Source: Streptomyces dioscori
GTDB taxonomy: Bacteria > Actinomycetota > Actinomycetes > Streptomycetales > Streptomycetaceae
Direction: 5' to 3'
Assembly (NCBI RefSeq): GCF_003024195.1
Contig: NZ_KZ679043.1
Location: 418,618 to 482,617 of the forward strand
Length of the DNA stretch: 64,000 bases
Every line of letters starts with the position of its first letter. Position 1 is the first letter of the stretch. Below the pieces are notes generated by a model that saw only the letters and a program-made list of their open reading frames with translations, was not told the DNA's origin and did no database searches. Shown here in pieces: positions 42,427 to 51,368 of the stretch. The translations under genes and the position numbers were made by a program.

Positions 42427-43785
42427 ATGACAGGCGAGGAAACCAGGACGACCGTGTCCCCATCGATACCGGCACAGGTACAGGCAGAGGCGCAGACGCC
42501 GATACGCAGCTCCGCACAGGACGCGGACCTGCACACGCCCCCCACGCGCGCGTGGATGACGCGTCTGGTGATCGCCGGCATCGTCCTGACGGCCCTCAAC
42601 CTGCGCCCCGCCATCACCAGCCTGGGCGCCCTCCTGGAAGAGGTGCGCGACGGCCTCGGCATGAGCGGCAGCGTCGCCGGGCTCCTCACCTCCGTACCGC
42701 CGCTGTGCTTCGCCGTCTTCGGCGTCATGGCGCCGCGGCTGGCCCGCCGCTTCGGACCCGCCGCGGTGGTCTGCGCCGGCATGCTGGCGATCGGTACGGG
42801 CCTGGTGCTTCGGCCCTTCGTCGGGGGCACGGCGGGCTTCCTGGTCGCCAGCGCCCTCGCCCTCATGGGCATCGCCGTCAGCAACGTCCTCATGCCGGTG
42901 ATCGTCAAGCGCTGGTTCCCGGACCGGGTCGGCACCATGACCGGCCTCTACTCCATGGCCCTCGCCCTCGGCACCGCCGCCGCGGCCGCCGTCACCGTGC
43001 CCATGACCCGGGCCCTGGGCGGGAACTGGCAGACGGGCCTCGCCGTCTGGGCCGCGCTCGCGGCCGTCGCCGTCCTGCCCTGGATCCCTCTCGTACGGGC
43101 CAAGGGCACGCCCCTGTCCACCGAGGCGGCTCCTGGGGGCGCAGTCTCGGCTCCGGCCCCGAGCACGTCCTCCGGGGCGCGTCAGGAGGCCGCCCCGCTG
43201 CGGATCACCCGGAGCCGTACCGCCTGGGCGCTCGCGGTCTTCTTCGGGCTGCAGGCGACCGCCGCGTACATCACGATGGGCTGGATGGCGCAGATCTTCC
43301 GGGACGCCGGTGTCCCGGCGGGCACCGCCGGACTGCTGCTCGCGGTCACGATGGTGATGGGCGTGCCCCTGGCCTTCGTCATCCCGCGGCTGGCCACCCG
43401 GCTGCCCCACCAGGGGCCCATCGTCGTCGCCCTCGGCCTCTGCGGGTTCGCCGGCTACGCGGGCCTCTACCTCGCCCCGGCCGCCGGCGCCTGGGCGTGG
43501 GCCCTGCTGCTCGGAATCGCCAACTGCGCGTTCCCGCTGGCCCTCACCATGGTCGGCATGCGGGCCAGGACCGGCGCGGGCGTCGTGCAGCTCTCGGCCT
43601 TCGCGCAGAGCACCGGCTACCTCATCTCCATCCCCGGCCCGCTGCTGGTGGGCGTGCTCTACCAGCACAGCGGCGGCTGGGGGCTGCCGATCGCGCTCAT
43701 GGCGGGCCTGATGGTCCCGCAGATAGTGGTGGGCGTCCTGGCGGGCCGCGACCGCACGGTGGAGGACGAGGCCGCCGCCCGCTGA
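42427..43785 (+). CDS. CynX/NimT-type MFS transporter
   Basis: The 452-aa protein has twelve membrane helices and begins after a ~35-residue polar tail. RLVIAGIVLTALNLRPAITSLGALLEEV matches the cyanate/2-nitroimidazole transporter subfamily. A short Ala/Pro/Ser loop (about 235-255) separates the two halves. It is flanked by the FadR-type regulator and, 60 bases downstream, a 38-aa partner protein. Likely exports a small toxic or carboxylate-like compound. Confidence 0.87.
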   Translation: MTGEETRTTVSPSIPAQVQAEAQTPIRSSAQDADLHTPPTRAWMTRLVIAGIVLTALNLRPAITSLGALLEEVRDGLGMSGSVAGLLTSVPPLCFAVFGVMAPRLARRFGPAAVVCAGMLAIGTGLVLRPFVGGTAGFLVASALALMGIAVSNVLMPVIVKRWFPDRVGTMTGLYSMALALGTAAAAAVTVPMTRALGGNWQTGLAVWAALAAVAVLPWIPLVRAKGTPLSTEAAPGGAVSAPAPSTSSGARQEAAPLRITRSRTAWALAVFFGLQATAAYITMGWMAQIFRDAGVPAGTAGLLLAVTMVMGVPLAFVIPRLATRLPHQGPIVVALGLCGFAGYAGLYLAPAAGAWAWALLLGIANCAFPLALTMVGMRARTGAGVVQLSAFAQSTGYLISIPGPLLVGVLYQHSGGWGLPIALMAGLMVPQIVVGVLAGRDRTVEDEAAAR

Positions 43786-43845
43786 CCGCCTCGGGACGCC
43801 GACCCCACCCGTGAGGATCCGGGCGAGGAGTGCGAGACTGGGGCC

Positions 43846-43962
43846 ATGCCCGTGCTCGATCCGAACCCCAAGAACGGCCAGAAGAAGATGCTGCTCGTCT
43901 TCGGCGCGTTCCTCCTCATCTTCGTGGTCATCGGCGTCATCGCGTCCATCGCCTCACCCTGA
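43846..43962 (+). CDS. SGM_5486 family transporter-associated small membrane protein
   Basis: The 38-codon frame encodes MPVLDPNPKNGQKKMLLVFG then a single membrane helix (about 16-36) ending IASIASP. This tiny family is repeatedly found next to CynX/NimT MFS exporters, as here. It probably acts as an accessory or small regulatory subunit. It is below the length at which gene finders usually report. Confidence 0.85.
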   Translation: MPVLDPNPKNGQKKMLLVFGAFLLIFVVIGVIASIASP

Positions 43963-44170
43963 CCGCCTCACCCTGACCGCTCCGCCCCGACAGCGCTCCG
44001 CCGAGCCCTCGCGGGAGCGAAGGTGGGGTTATCCCCCCGTCCCCTAGGGGGTGAGTGTCAGGGTCAAGTGGGTGGATCACCGGATGGGTTGAGGGTTCCC
44101 GAGTCCGTACCTTCGAGATGTGACCGCGAGGACGCGGACCACGGACCACTCGAAGCCCCACGGAGGCGGC

Positions 44171-44386
44171 ATGTCGGCCCCAACGCACACCCCGCCCCAC
44201 CCGGCGACCGGGCGCGGCGTCGATACGCGACTGCCCTGGTGGGCGCTGCTCCTGCCCGCGCTCGCCTTCGCGGCGCTCCTGCTGCTGATACTGAACCCGG
44301 CGGACGCCCACGCGGCAGGCACGGACCCGGCGGTCGGCAGCCTCTTCGAGCGGATCCAGCACCTGGTGCTGCACCAGGGCTCGTGA
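44171..44386 (+). CDS. Small Pro/Thr-rich membrane protein
   Basis: The 71-aa product has a polar N-terminus (MSAPTHTPPHPATGRGVDTR), one membrane helix (about 23-41, WWALLLPALAFAALLLLIL) and a short helix end GSLFERIQHLVLHQGS. GGAGG lies 7 bases before the ATG; an in-frame GTG at 44120 would add 17 residues. Function unknown. The 3' end borders a patch of duplicated segments. Confidence 0.65.
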   Translation: MSAPTHTPPHPATGRGVDTRLPWWALLLPALAFAALLLLILNPADAHAAGTDPAVGSLFERIQHLVLHQGS

Positions 44387-44510
44387 GCCACCCGCGCCCC
44401 GGCCCCTGAGCCACCCACGCTCCGGACCCGCGAGACATGGAAGCTCGCCCTCCCCTGAGCCACCCGCGCCCCGGCCCCTGAGATCGTGCCGCACCAGGGC
44501 TCCTGAGCTT
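44384..44510. repeat. Patchwork of locally copied segments
   Basis: A 27-base block (TGAGCCACCCGCGCC onward) occurs at 44384-44410 and 44456-44482. A 28-base block at 44422-44449 is identical to 44762-44789 inside the SixA gene. GCACCAGGGCTC from the end of the upstream gene recurs at 44491. The gap seems built from pieces of its two neighbours. Confidence 0.85.
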
Positions 44511-44582
44511 CCCGTGCCCCATGGTGGGGCAGCGCATCAACTCCCTGCGCCCCGTGGCGTGTTTCGTGCGAAGCTGGGACCC

Positions 44583-45098
44583 ATGAGCGTCGCAGAACCC
44601 CGCAGGATTGTCCTTTTCCGGCATGCGAAGGCCGACTGGCCCGAGGTGCCCGACCACGAGCGCCCGCTGGCTGAGCGCGGCCGCAAGGACGCCGCCGTCG
44701 CCGGACGCAAGCTGGCCGACACCGGCATCCCCTTCGATCTGGCCCTCTGCTCCACCGCGACCCGGACCCGCGAGACATGGAAGCTCGCCGTCCAGGAACT
44801 GCCGCACCGGCCGAAAACGGTCTACGAGGAGCGGCTCTACGAAGCCTCCCCGGGCGAGCTGATCGCCGTGCTGAACGAAACCCCGGACGACGCACAGAAC
44901 GCCCTCCTGATCGGTCACAACCCCGGAGTGCAGGGCCTCGCCGACATCCTGGCCGGCCGGTCCGAGGCCGACGCGCAGGACGGGGTGAGCCGCGAGTTCC
45001 ACCCCGCCGCCTTCGCCGTGCTCTCCTTCACCGGGTCGTGGAAGAGCCTGGAGCCCGGCGCGGCCACCCTGCTCGACTACTGGGACCCGTCCGAGTGA
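44583..45098 (+). CDS. SixA-type phosphohistidine/histidine phosphatase
   Basis: The 171-aa protein is a histidine-phosphatase-fold enzyme with the catalytic RHAKAD motif (about residues 13-18), a second basic motif CSTATRTRET, and GHNPGVQ late in the fold. SixA removes phosphate from histidine-phosphotransfer domains in Escherichia coli; in actinobacteria its target is unknown. Confidence 0.88.
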   Translation: MSVAEPRRIVLFRHAKADWPEVPDHERPLAERGRKDAAVAGRKLADTGIPFDLALCSTATRTRETWKLAVQELPHRPKTVYEERLYEASPGELIAVLNETPDDAQNALLIGHNPGVQGLADILAGRSEADAQDGVSREFHPAAFAVLSFTGSWKSLEPGAATLLDYWDPSE

Positions 45099-45113
45099 TC
45101 ACACCGTGAGCGC

Positions 45114-45154
45114 GGACGGGGGCCCGGCACCATCGTGGTGCCGGGCCCCCGTCC
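45114..45154. terminator. Perfect 19-bp bidirectional terminator
   Basis: GGACGGGGGCCCGGCACCA pairs exactly with its inverse around TCG, in the 105-base gap between convergent SixA and SerB genes. Confidence 0.85.
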
Positions 45155-45203
45155 CTGTCGCGACAGACCCCGGATGCTCGCAAAAGCACGCACAGGAGGA
45201 CTG

Positions 45204-46433
45204 TCAGTCCACGTGCATGTCCGCCGCCTCGACCTCTTCGCGTGTCACGCCCAGCAGATAGAGGACCGTGTCCAGGAAGGGGAAGTTCACCGCGGTGTGC
45301 GCCGCCTGGCGCACCACGGGCTTGGCGTTGAAGGCGACCCCGAGACCGGCCGCGTTGAGCATGTCCAGGTCGTTGGCCCCGTCACCGATCGCCACCGTCT
45401 GCGAGATCGGCACGCCCGCCTCCGCGGCGAACCGGCGCAGCAGCCGCGCCTTGCCCGCCCGGTCCACGATCTCGCCGATGACCCGGCCCGTCAGCTTCCC
45501 GTCGACGATCTCCAAGGTGTTGGCCTGGGCGAAGTCCAGCCCGAGCCGCTCCCGCAGATCGTCCGTCACCTGGGTGAAGCCGCCGGAGACGACACCGACC
45601 TGGAAGCCGAGCCGCTTCAGCGTACGGATGAGCGTGCGCGCCCCCGGTGTCAGCCGCACCTCGCTGCGCACCTTGTCCACCACGGAGCCGTCGAGCCCCT
45701 TGAGCAGCTTCACGCGCGCGTGCAGGGACTGCTCGAAGTCCAGCTCGCCGCGCATCGCGGCGGCCGTCACCTCGGCGACCTCGGCCTCGCAGCCGGCGTG
45801 CGCCGCGAACAGCTCGATGACCTCGTCCTGGATGAGCGTGGAGTCCACGTCCATGACGACCAGCCGCTGGGCCCGCCGGTGCAGTCCGGCCGCGACCACC
45901 GCGATGTCGACGCCGAGCGCGGCGGCCTCGGTCACCAGCGCGGTCCGCAGCTCCTCGGGCTCCGTACCGGACACGGCGAACTCGACCGCGGTCACGGGGT
46001 ACTTGGCCAGCCGGAAGATACGGTCGATGTTGCCGCCGGCCCCGGTGATCCGGGCGGCGATGGCGGCCGTCGACTCCGCGGTGAGCGGATGCCCGAGGAC
46101 GGTCACCAGCGACCTGCCGTGCCCGCGGGGCCGGTTGTCGCCGTGACCGGAGATGATCTCGGTCTGCAGCCGCATCGAGTCCGCCCAGCTGTGCACGGTG
46201 GCGCGCAGATCGCCCTCCAGGCCGGCCGGCGGATGCGTCACGAGCGCGCACAGCACGATCCGGCCACGGGTGACGACCTGCTCGATGTCGACCACGTCGA
46301 CCGAGTAGGCGGCGAGGGTGTCGAAGAGCCCGGCGGTGATACCGGGACGGTCCTTGCCGAAGATCTTGACGAGGAGAGTCGGGACATCGATGGGAACGTC
46401 AGTGGGAACATCAGAGGTCTGTGATGCGCTCAT
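45204..46433 (-). CDS. serB: Phosphoserine phosphatase with N-terminal ACT domains
   Basis: The 409-aa protein has two ACT-like regulatory domains (about 15-90 and 105-180; LLVKIFGKDRPGITAGLFDTL) followed by a HAD phosphatase core: MDVDSTLIQDEVIE (nucleophile Asp), GGFTQVT and GDGANDLDM. It dephosphorylates phosphoserine in serine synthesis; ACT domains suggest serine feedback. The N-terminus carries a DVPTDVPIDVPT repeat. ATG at 46433; a GTG at 46442 is possible. Confidence 0.93.
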   Translation of the reverse strand: MSASQTSDVPTDVPIDVPTLLVKIFGKDRPGITAGLFDTLAAYSVDVVDIEQVVTRGRIVLCALVTHPPAGLEGDLRATVHSWADSMRLQTEIISGHGDNRPRGHGRSLVTVLGHPLTAESTAAIAARITGAGGNIDRIFRLAKYPVTAVEFAVSGTEPEELRTALVTEAAALGVDIAVVAAGLHRRAQRLVVMDVDSTLIQDEVIELFAAHAGCEAEVAEVTAAAMRGELDFEQSLHARVKLLKGLDGSVVDKVRSEVRLTPGARTLIRTLKRLGFQVGVVSGGFTQVTDDLRERLGLDFAQANTLEIVDGKLTGRVIGEIVDRAGKARLLRRFAAEAGVPISQTVAIGDGANDLDMLNAAGLGVAFNAKPVVRQAAHTAVNFPFLDTVLYLLGVTREEVEAADMHVD

Positions 46434-46563
46434 GGTGCTCACACCGTATCCGGCACTCCGTGCCGAATGCCCCCGAGGTCCGCCTGACGGACAGGGAACA
46501 GTACATGTCGCCCGGGTGTCCCCGGCCTTCACGGGCCGTGTCGGTCCCGCGCCCGCTCTCCGC

Positions 46564-48537
46564 TCAGCGGCGCCCGCCCGGCTTGCGGGGCGGCGGCGGG
46601 GGAGGCAGTTCGTCCGGCGGGGGAGGCGGCCCGTCCTGCGACGAGCGCGACCGGCGCCGGGGTCCGGACCCGGGAGGCGCCGGACGAGGCGTGGGCGGGA
46701 AGGGACCGATCATCGTCTGCGCCCCGTACACGTCGTCCGGTACGTCGTCCGGCGGACGAGGGCCCGGCGGCTGCCCACTGCCGCCGGGAGGCTGCCCACC
46801 AGGCCCTGACCGACCACCAGGGGGTCGTGGTTGTCCGCCGGGGGGCTGCTGCTGTCCACCGGGGGGCCGTGGCTGAGCGCCGGGAGGCCGGGACGGTCCG
46901 CCCGGGTCGCGGGGCTGCCCGCCGGGAGGCCGGGAGCCACCGGGGGACTGGGGGCCGCCGGGGTACTGGGTGCCGGAGCGCCGCCCCGGGCCGGACTCCC
47001 GTAATTCGTCGGGGATCCGCAGATAGGGGTTCGTCTCCGGGTTCGTCGGCCGGAACGGCGTCCCGGGGCGGTAGGGACCGGCCTCCCCGGCGGGCTGCCC
47101 CGCTGCCTGACCGGCCGGCTCCGCGTACGAGGTGACGGCCTCCGGCACGGCCGCGCCCGCGTCACCCCGTGCCAGCGGCGCCGCCTGCCGGCCGGCCGCA
47201 CCCGACGCGCACGCGAGCAGCGCGCCCACCGCGCCCGCGACCGCGCCCCACAGCGCACCGAGCAGCAGCGCCATGCCGGGCTGCCCGCGCAACTCGATCC
47301 CGGAGTCGAAGGCGTCTATGCCGAGCACGGACAGCGAGGCGTCCACGGACACCTCCGTCAGCCAGACCAGCAACGGCAGCACCAGCGCGGTCACGAGCGC
47401 CAGCCGCAGCGCGCAGCGGGCCGCGAAACCGAGGACGCCCCGCTCCCGTACGAACGGGGTGCGGGCGGCGGTCAGGACGCCCGCGAACAGCATCATGAGG
47501 GCCGCCGCGATGCCCAGCAGCCAGACCCGGCCGTCCAGTTCGGCCAGCCTGGCGAGGGTCACGGGCTGGTCGGAGAACTTGAGCAGGTCGTCCATGGGGT
47601 CCGGCAGGAACTGCAGGAACGGACCCGTGGCCGTCCCGTCCCACGGCACGAAGAGCCCGACCGGGATGCCGAGCCAGACCCCGTTGGGAGCCCCGAGCAG
47701 GGCGGCGCCGGCGATCCGTTTCGGGTTCTCGTCGCCGATCGCCGCGTACGCCGCCGCCGCGAAGCCCGCGAGGACCGCCACCAGCAACACCGTGACCAGC
47801 GCGGAGACCGCGGGCCGCACCAGGCGGTGCACGGCCGTCCAGCCGCCCGGCAGCGGGGTCCTGCGCGAGGCCAGCAACGCGATCAGCAGGACGCCGAGCA
47901 CCCAGCCGAGCCCCCCGAGGAGCGTCGGCACGGTGTCGACGGTGAAGCCCACCTTGGCGTTCGCGTCCGCGAGGTCCCCGAGCCGGTCCGGCAGCAGGCC
48001 GCCGATGTTGCCGAGCCCCGGCACCTCCACGTCGTCGGGGACTCCGCCGCCCGGCAGCTTGTCGAGCCCGAGCGCACCGCCGTCGATCGTGATGATGTCG
48101 TGTCCCGCCCAGGCGAGACCCCCCAGCAGCGCCACGAAGAGGGCGGCCACGGTGCCCGCCCGCGCCACCAGTTCGGCGGGCGAGATCACCGCGCCCGCCC
48201 CGCGCAGGGAACGCAGGAAGAACCAGGACAGCAGCAGCGCGCCCACCAGGCTCACCCCGAGTGGCGTGATCTGGAGGGCGGTGTCGGCCTGCGCGCCTTC
48301 CAGCCCGAACGCCGACATATCGCCCGAGGGTGTCACCGAACCACCCGCCCCGAGCGCCACGAGCGCCGCGGTCATCGGCCCGAGCGAAGCCGTCTCGTCG
48401 GCACCGAGCAGATGCAGCCCGAGCGCGGCCACCCCCGCCATGCCGATCAACGCCCAGCTCACGGCGGCGATCGAGGACAGCAGCACGTCGCCCACCGGTA
48501 CGCGCCTGCCCTGTCCCACGGACCCGTCGCTCATCAT
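46564..48537 (-). CDS. Streptophobe family membrane protein
   Basis: The 657-aa protein begins with ~10 hydrophobic helices (residues 15-445) and ends in a ~190-residue Pro/Gly-rich cytosolic tail with PPGGQPRPPGG-type repeats. This combination is typical of the streptophobe family, known only from Streptomyces and relatives, without assigned function. A possible start two codons on at 48534 is equivalent. It is divergent from the FHA-ABC transporter; gap 48538-48764. Confidence 0.85.
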   Translation of the reverse strand: MMSDGSVGQGRRVPVGDVLLSSIAAVSWALIGMAGVAALGLHLLGADETASLGPMTAALVALGAGGSVTPSGDMSAFGLEGAQADTALQITPLGVSLVGALLLSWFFLRSLRGAGAVISPAELVARAGTVAALFVALLGGLAWAGHDIITIDGGALGLDKLPGGGVPDDVEVPGLGNIGGLLPDRLGDLADANAKVGFTVDTVPTLLGGLGWVLGVLLIALLASRRTPLPGGWTAVHRLVRPAVSALVTVLLVAVLAGFAAAAYAAIGDENPKRIAGAALLGAPNGVWLGIPVGLFVPWDGTATGPFLQFLPDPMDDLLKFSDQPVTLARLAELDGRVWLLGIAAALMMLFAGVLTAARTPFVRERGVLGFAARCALRLALVTALVLPLLVWLTEVSVDASLSVLGIDAFDSGIELRGQPGMALLLGALWGAVAGAVGALLACASGAAGRQAAPLARGDAGAAVPEAVTSYAEPAGQAAGQPAGEAGPYRPGTPFRPTNPETNPYLRIPDELRESGPGRRSGTQYPGGPQSPGGSRPPGGQPRDPGGPSRPPGAQPRPPGGQQQPPGGQPRPPGGRSGPGGQPPGGSGQPPGPRPPDDVPDDVYGAQTMIGPFPPTPRPAPPGSGPRRRSRSSQDGPPPPPDELPPPPPPRKPGGRR

Positions 48538-48702
48538 CAGCCCCCCGACTCCGCACCCGCGACACCTCCGCCGCGGTGTCCCCCTCGCGTGGGATTACCA
48601 CTCTCCGGTCCGGTTTCAACCCCGTCAACGGAAACGGACAAGACGCCCGTACTCGGTCTTCGAGAGGCCCGACTTTCGGTCAGGGGCCTCCTACTGAAAT
48701 AG

Positions 48703-48732
48703 TTCCCCACGATGTTCGACATCCCTAGACTC
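48703..48732 (+). promoter_or_regulatory. Candidate promoter for the FHA-ABC gene
   Basis: TTCCCC (48703-48708) and TAGACT (about 48726-48731) are 17 bases apart; the -35 match is poor. The start codon is ~35 bases downstream. Confidence 0.35.
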
Positions 48733-48764
48733 CCTGTGTTGGGGGTACATCGGGGGACAACACA

Positions 48765-51284
48765 GTGGGGCATGGAGTGCCGGAACTCGTACTGGAATTG
48801 AACGGACGGACCTGGACGCTCGAAGCGTCCAGGCCATACACCCTCGGACGCGATCCGCAGGGGGACATCGTGCTCGAAGACGCCAGGGTGTCCTGGCGTC
48901 ACGCCACGATCAGCTGGGGCGGCCGCAGTTGGGTCATCGAGGACCACGGCAGCACCAACGGCACATTCGTGCAGGGGCAGCGGATCCATCAGATGGAGAT
49001 CGGCCCCGGCTCGGCCGTGCACCTCGGCAACGCGACCGACGGACCACGCCTGAGCCTGACGGGCGCCGCGGCCACCAAGCCGCAGGCACAGCCCCAGCAG
49101 CAGCCGTACGCCGCTCAGGGCGCCCCGGCGGCCGGCTGGGCCCAGCAGCAGACTCCGCAGGCGCCGGAGCAGAGCTGGCAGCAGTCGCAGCAGGGGCAGC
49201 AGGGCGGGCACATCCCGCAGCAGCAGGGCTCCGGCGGCGCCGCGGGGGCGCCACCGGTCTACGGCGACCGCAGCCCGACCACGTTCCACCAGATGATGCT
49301 CGGCCGCGTGATGCGGATCGGCCGTGCGCTGGAGAACGAGCTGGTCGTCTCCGACCTGCAGGTCTCGCGGCACCACGCCGAGTTCCACGCGACGCCCGAC
49401 GGGCGGGCCGAGATCCGTGACCTCGGCTCGCACAACGGCACGTTCGTCAACGGTATGCCGATCGCCAAGGGCGGCTCCGCGTTGCTCGGCGCCAACGACA
49501 TCGTCGGCGTCGGCCACTCGACGTTCCGCCTGGTGGGCGACCGCCTCGAAGAGTTCGTCGACACCGGTGAGGTGTCCTTCTCGGCCCGCCACCTGACCGT
49601 CACGGTCGACGGCGGCAAGCAGATCCTCAAGGACGTCTCCTTCGGCGTGCCGGAGAAGTCGCTCATCGCGGTCATCGGCCCCTCCGGCTCCGGCAAGTCG
49701 ACGCTCCTCAAGGCGCTCACGGGCTACCGCCCCGCCAACGAGGGTGACGTCCTCTACGACAACCGAAACCTCTACAAGCAGTTCGCCGAGCTGCGCCAGC
49801 GCATCGGTCTGGTCCCGCAGGACGACATCCTGCACAAGGAACTGACCGTCAAGAAGGCCCTCAAGTACGCGGCCAAACTGCGCTTCCCCGCGGACACCAC
49901 GACCCAGGAGCGCGACTCCCGGATCGACGAGGTGCTGCGCGAGCTCAAGCTCGACATCCACAAGGAGAAGAAGGTCACCTCCCTCTCCGGTGGCCAGCGC
50001 AAGCGCGTCTCGGTGGCCCTTGAGCTGCTGACCAAACCGTCGCTGATCTTCCTGGACGAGCCGACCTCCGGCCTCGACCCGGGCATGGACCGCGATGTCA
50101 TGCAGCTGCTGCGCGGCCTCGCCGACGACGGCCGCACGGTCCTCGTCGTCACGCACTCCGTGGCGGAACTGGCCATCTGCGACAAACTTCTGGTCATGGC
50201 GCCCGGCGGTTCCGTGGCCTATTTCGGTCCGCCCGAGGAGGCACTGAACTTCTTCGGCTACGACACCTGGGCCGATGTCTTCTCCGCCTTCGAGAACTAC
50301 CGCGACTACGACTGGGCGGGCCGCTGGAAGGGCTCGCAGCACTACCAGATGTACGCCGCGGACATCGACGCGGTCGCCCCGCAGTCCGTACACATGCCGC
50401 CGCCGCAGGCGATGCGCCCGCCGAAGCCCCAGGGCTGGATCTCCCAGCTGAGCACACTGGTCCGGCGGTACGTCTCGGTCATCGCGTCCGACAAGGGCTT
50501 CCTGGCCCTGACGGTGATCCTGCCGGCGGTCCTCGGCGCGGTCAGCCTGCTCATCGAGCCGGACAAGACGCTGCTGGTGAACACGAAACTGCAGCCCAAC
50601 GGTCTGCCCATCCCGAACAGCACGGCCGCGACCGTGCTGCTGATCCTCGCGGTCGGCGCCTGTTTCGCGGGCGCCGCGAACTCGGTCCGTGAGCTGATCA
50701 AGGAACGGGTCATCTACGAGCGCGAGCGCGCGACCGGCCTGTCACGCTCCGCGTACCTGATGTCCAAGGTGATCGTCCTCGGCGTCATCACCATGTTCCA
50801 GGGCGCACTGGTCGGCGCGATCGGCTTCATGAGCCGGACGATCCCCGACGAGGGACTGATCCTCGGCGGCGCGGTCGCGCTGGAACTCTCCCTGCCGATC
50901 ATGGCGCTCGGTTTCACCTCGATGATGTTCGGCCTGGTCATCTCCTCGCTGGTGAAGACCGCCGAGAAGACCATGCCGCTGCTGGTGATGTTCGCGATCA
51001 TCCAGGTCGTCTTCACGGGCTGCCTGTTCCCGCTGAACGGCGCTGTGGGCGTCAACCAGATCTCGTATCTGATGCCGTCGCGCTGGGCGGTCGGAGCCTC
51101 CGGAGCCACGCTCGACTTCAACAAGATCAACCCGCACAACACGGCCGAGACCGATCCCCTGTGGGATCACACGGCGTTGACCTGGGTCCTCGACATGACG
51201 GCCCTGTTCGCCCTCGCCGCGGTCTGCGCCTTCCTGGTGGCCCGCTTCCTGCGCCGCCACGAGCCGGAGGTCATGCGCAAGTAG
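48765..51284 (+). CDS. FHA-FHA-ABC transporter fusion (Rv1747-like)
   Basis: The 839-aa protein fuses two FHA phosphothreonine-binding domains (about 25-90, YTLGRDPQGDIVL..HGSTNGTFVQG, and 190-250, MRIGRALENELVV..LGSHNGTFVNG), separated by a Gln/Pro-rich linker, to an ABC ATPase (Walker A GPSGSGKST at ~305, LSGGQRKRVSVAL, Walker B IFLDEPTSGLD) and six C-terminal membrane helices. In mycobacteria such transporters are regulated by Ser/Thr kinases through FHA binding and export cell-envelope lipids. GTG at 48765 has GGGGGA eight bases upstream. Confidence 0.92.
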   Translation: MGHGVPELVLELNGRTWTLEASRPYTLGRDPQGDIVLEDARVSWRHATISWGGRSWVIEDHGSTNGTFVQGQRIHQMEIGPGSAVHLGNATDGPRLSLTGAAATKPQAQPQQQPYAAQGAPAAGWAQQQTPQAPEQSWQQSQQGQQGGHIPQQQGSGGAAGAPPVYGDRSPTTFHQMMLGRVMRIGRALENELVVSDLQVSRHHAEFHATPDGRAEIRDLGSHNGTFVNGMPIAKGGSALLGANDIVGVGHSTFRLVGDRLEEFVDTGEVSFSARHLTVTVDGGKQILKDVSFGVPEKSLIAVIGPSGSGKSTLLKALTGYRPANEGDVLYDNRNLYKQFAELRQRIGLVPQDDILHKELTVKKALKYAAKLRFPADTTTQERDSRIDEVLRELKLDIHKEKKVTSLSGGQRKRVSVALELLTKPSLIFLDEPTSGLDPGMDRDVMQLLRGLADDGRTVLVVTHSVAELAICDKLLVMAPGGSVAYFGPPEEALNFFGYDTWADVFSAFENYRDYDWAGRWKGSQHYQMYAADIDAVAPQSVHMPPPQAMRPPKPQGWISQLSTLVRRYVSVIASDKGFLALTVILPAVLGAVSLLIEPDKTLLVNTKLQPNGLPIPNSTAATVLLILAVGACFAGAANSVRELIKERVIYERERATGLSRSAYLMSKVIVLGVITMFQGALVGAIGFMSRTIPDEGLILGGAVALELSLPIMALGFTSMMFGLVISSLVKTAEKTMPLLVMFAIIQVVFTGCLFPLNGAVGVNQISYLMPSRWAVGASGATLDFNKINPHNTAETDPLWDHTALTWVLDMTALFALAAVCAFLVARFLRRHEPEVMRK

Positions 51285-51306
51285 TACGCCGCGAGCGGCA
51301 CGCGCG

Positions 51307-51337
51307 AAGGGCGGCACCCCGGTGGGGTGCCGCCCTT
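51307..51337. terminator. Bidirectional terminator
   Basis: AAGGGCGGCACCCC and its exact inverse close a GGT loop (14 bp) between convergent ABC and transglycosylase genes. Confidence 0.85.
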
Positions 51338-51368
51338 TCCGGCGTACGGGCAGAGGTCCGCGCAGACC

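Noticed and set aside
44384..44510. Small mobile element or insertion-sequence remnant
   Set aside because: No transposase frame, terminal inverted repeats or target duplications; the copied pieces come from the immediate neighbours.
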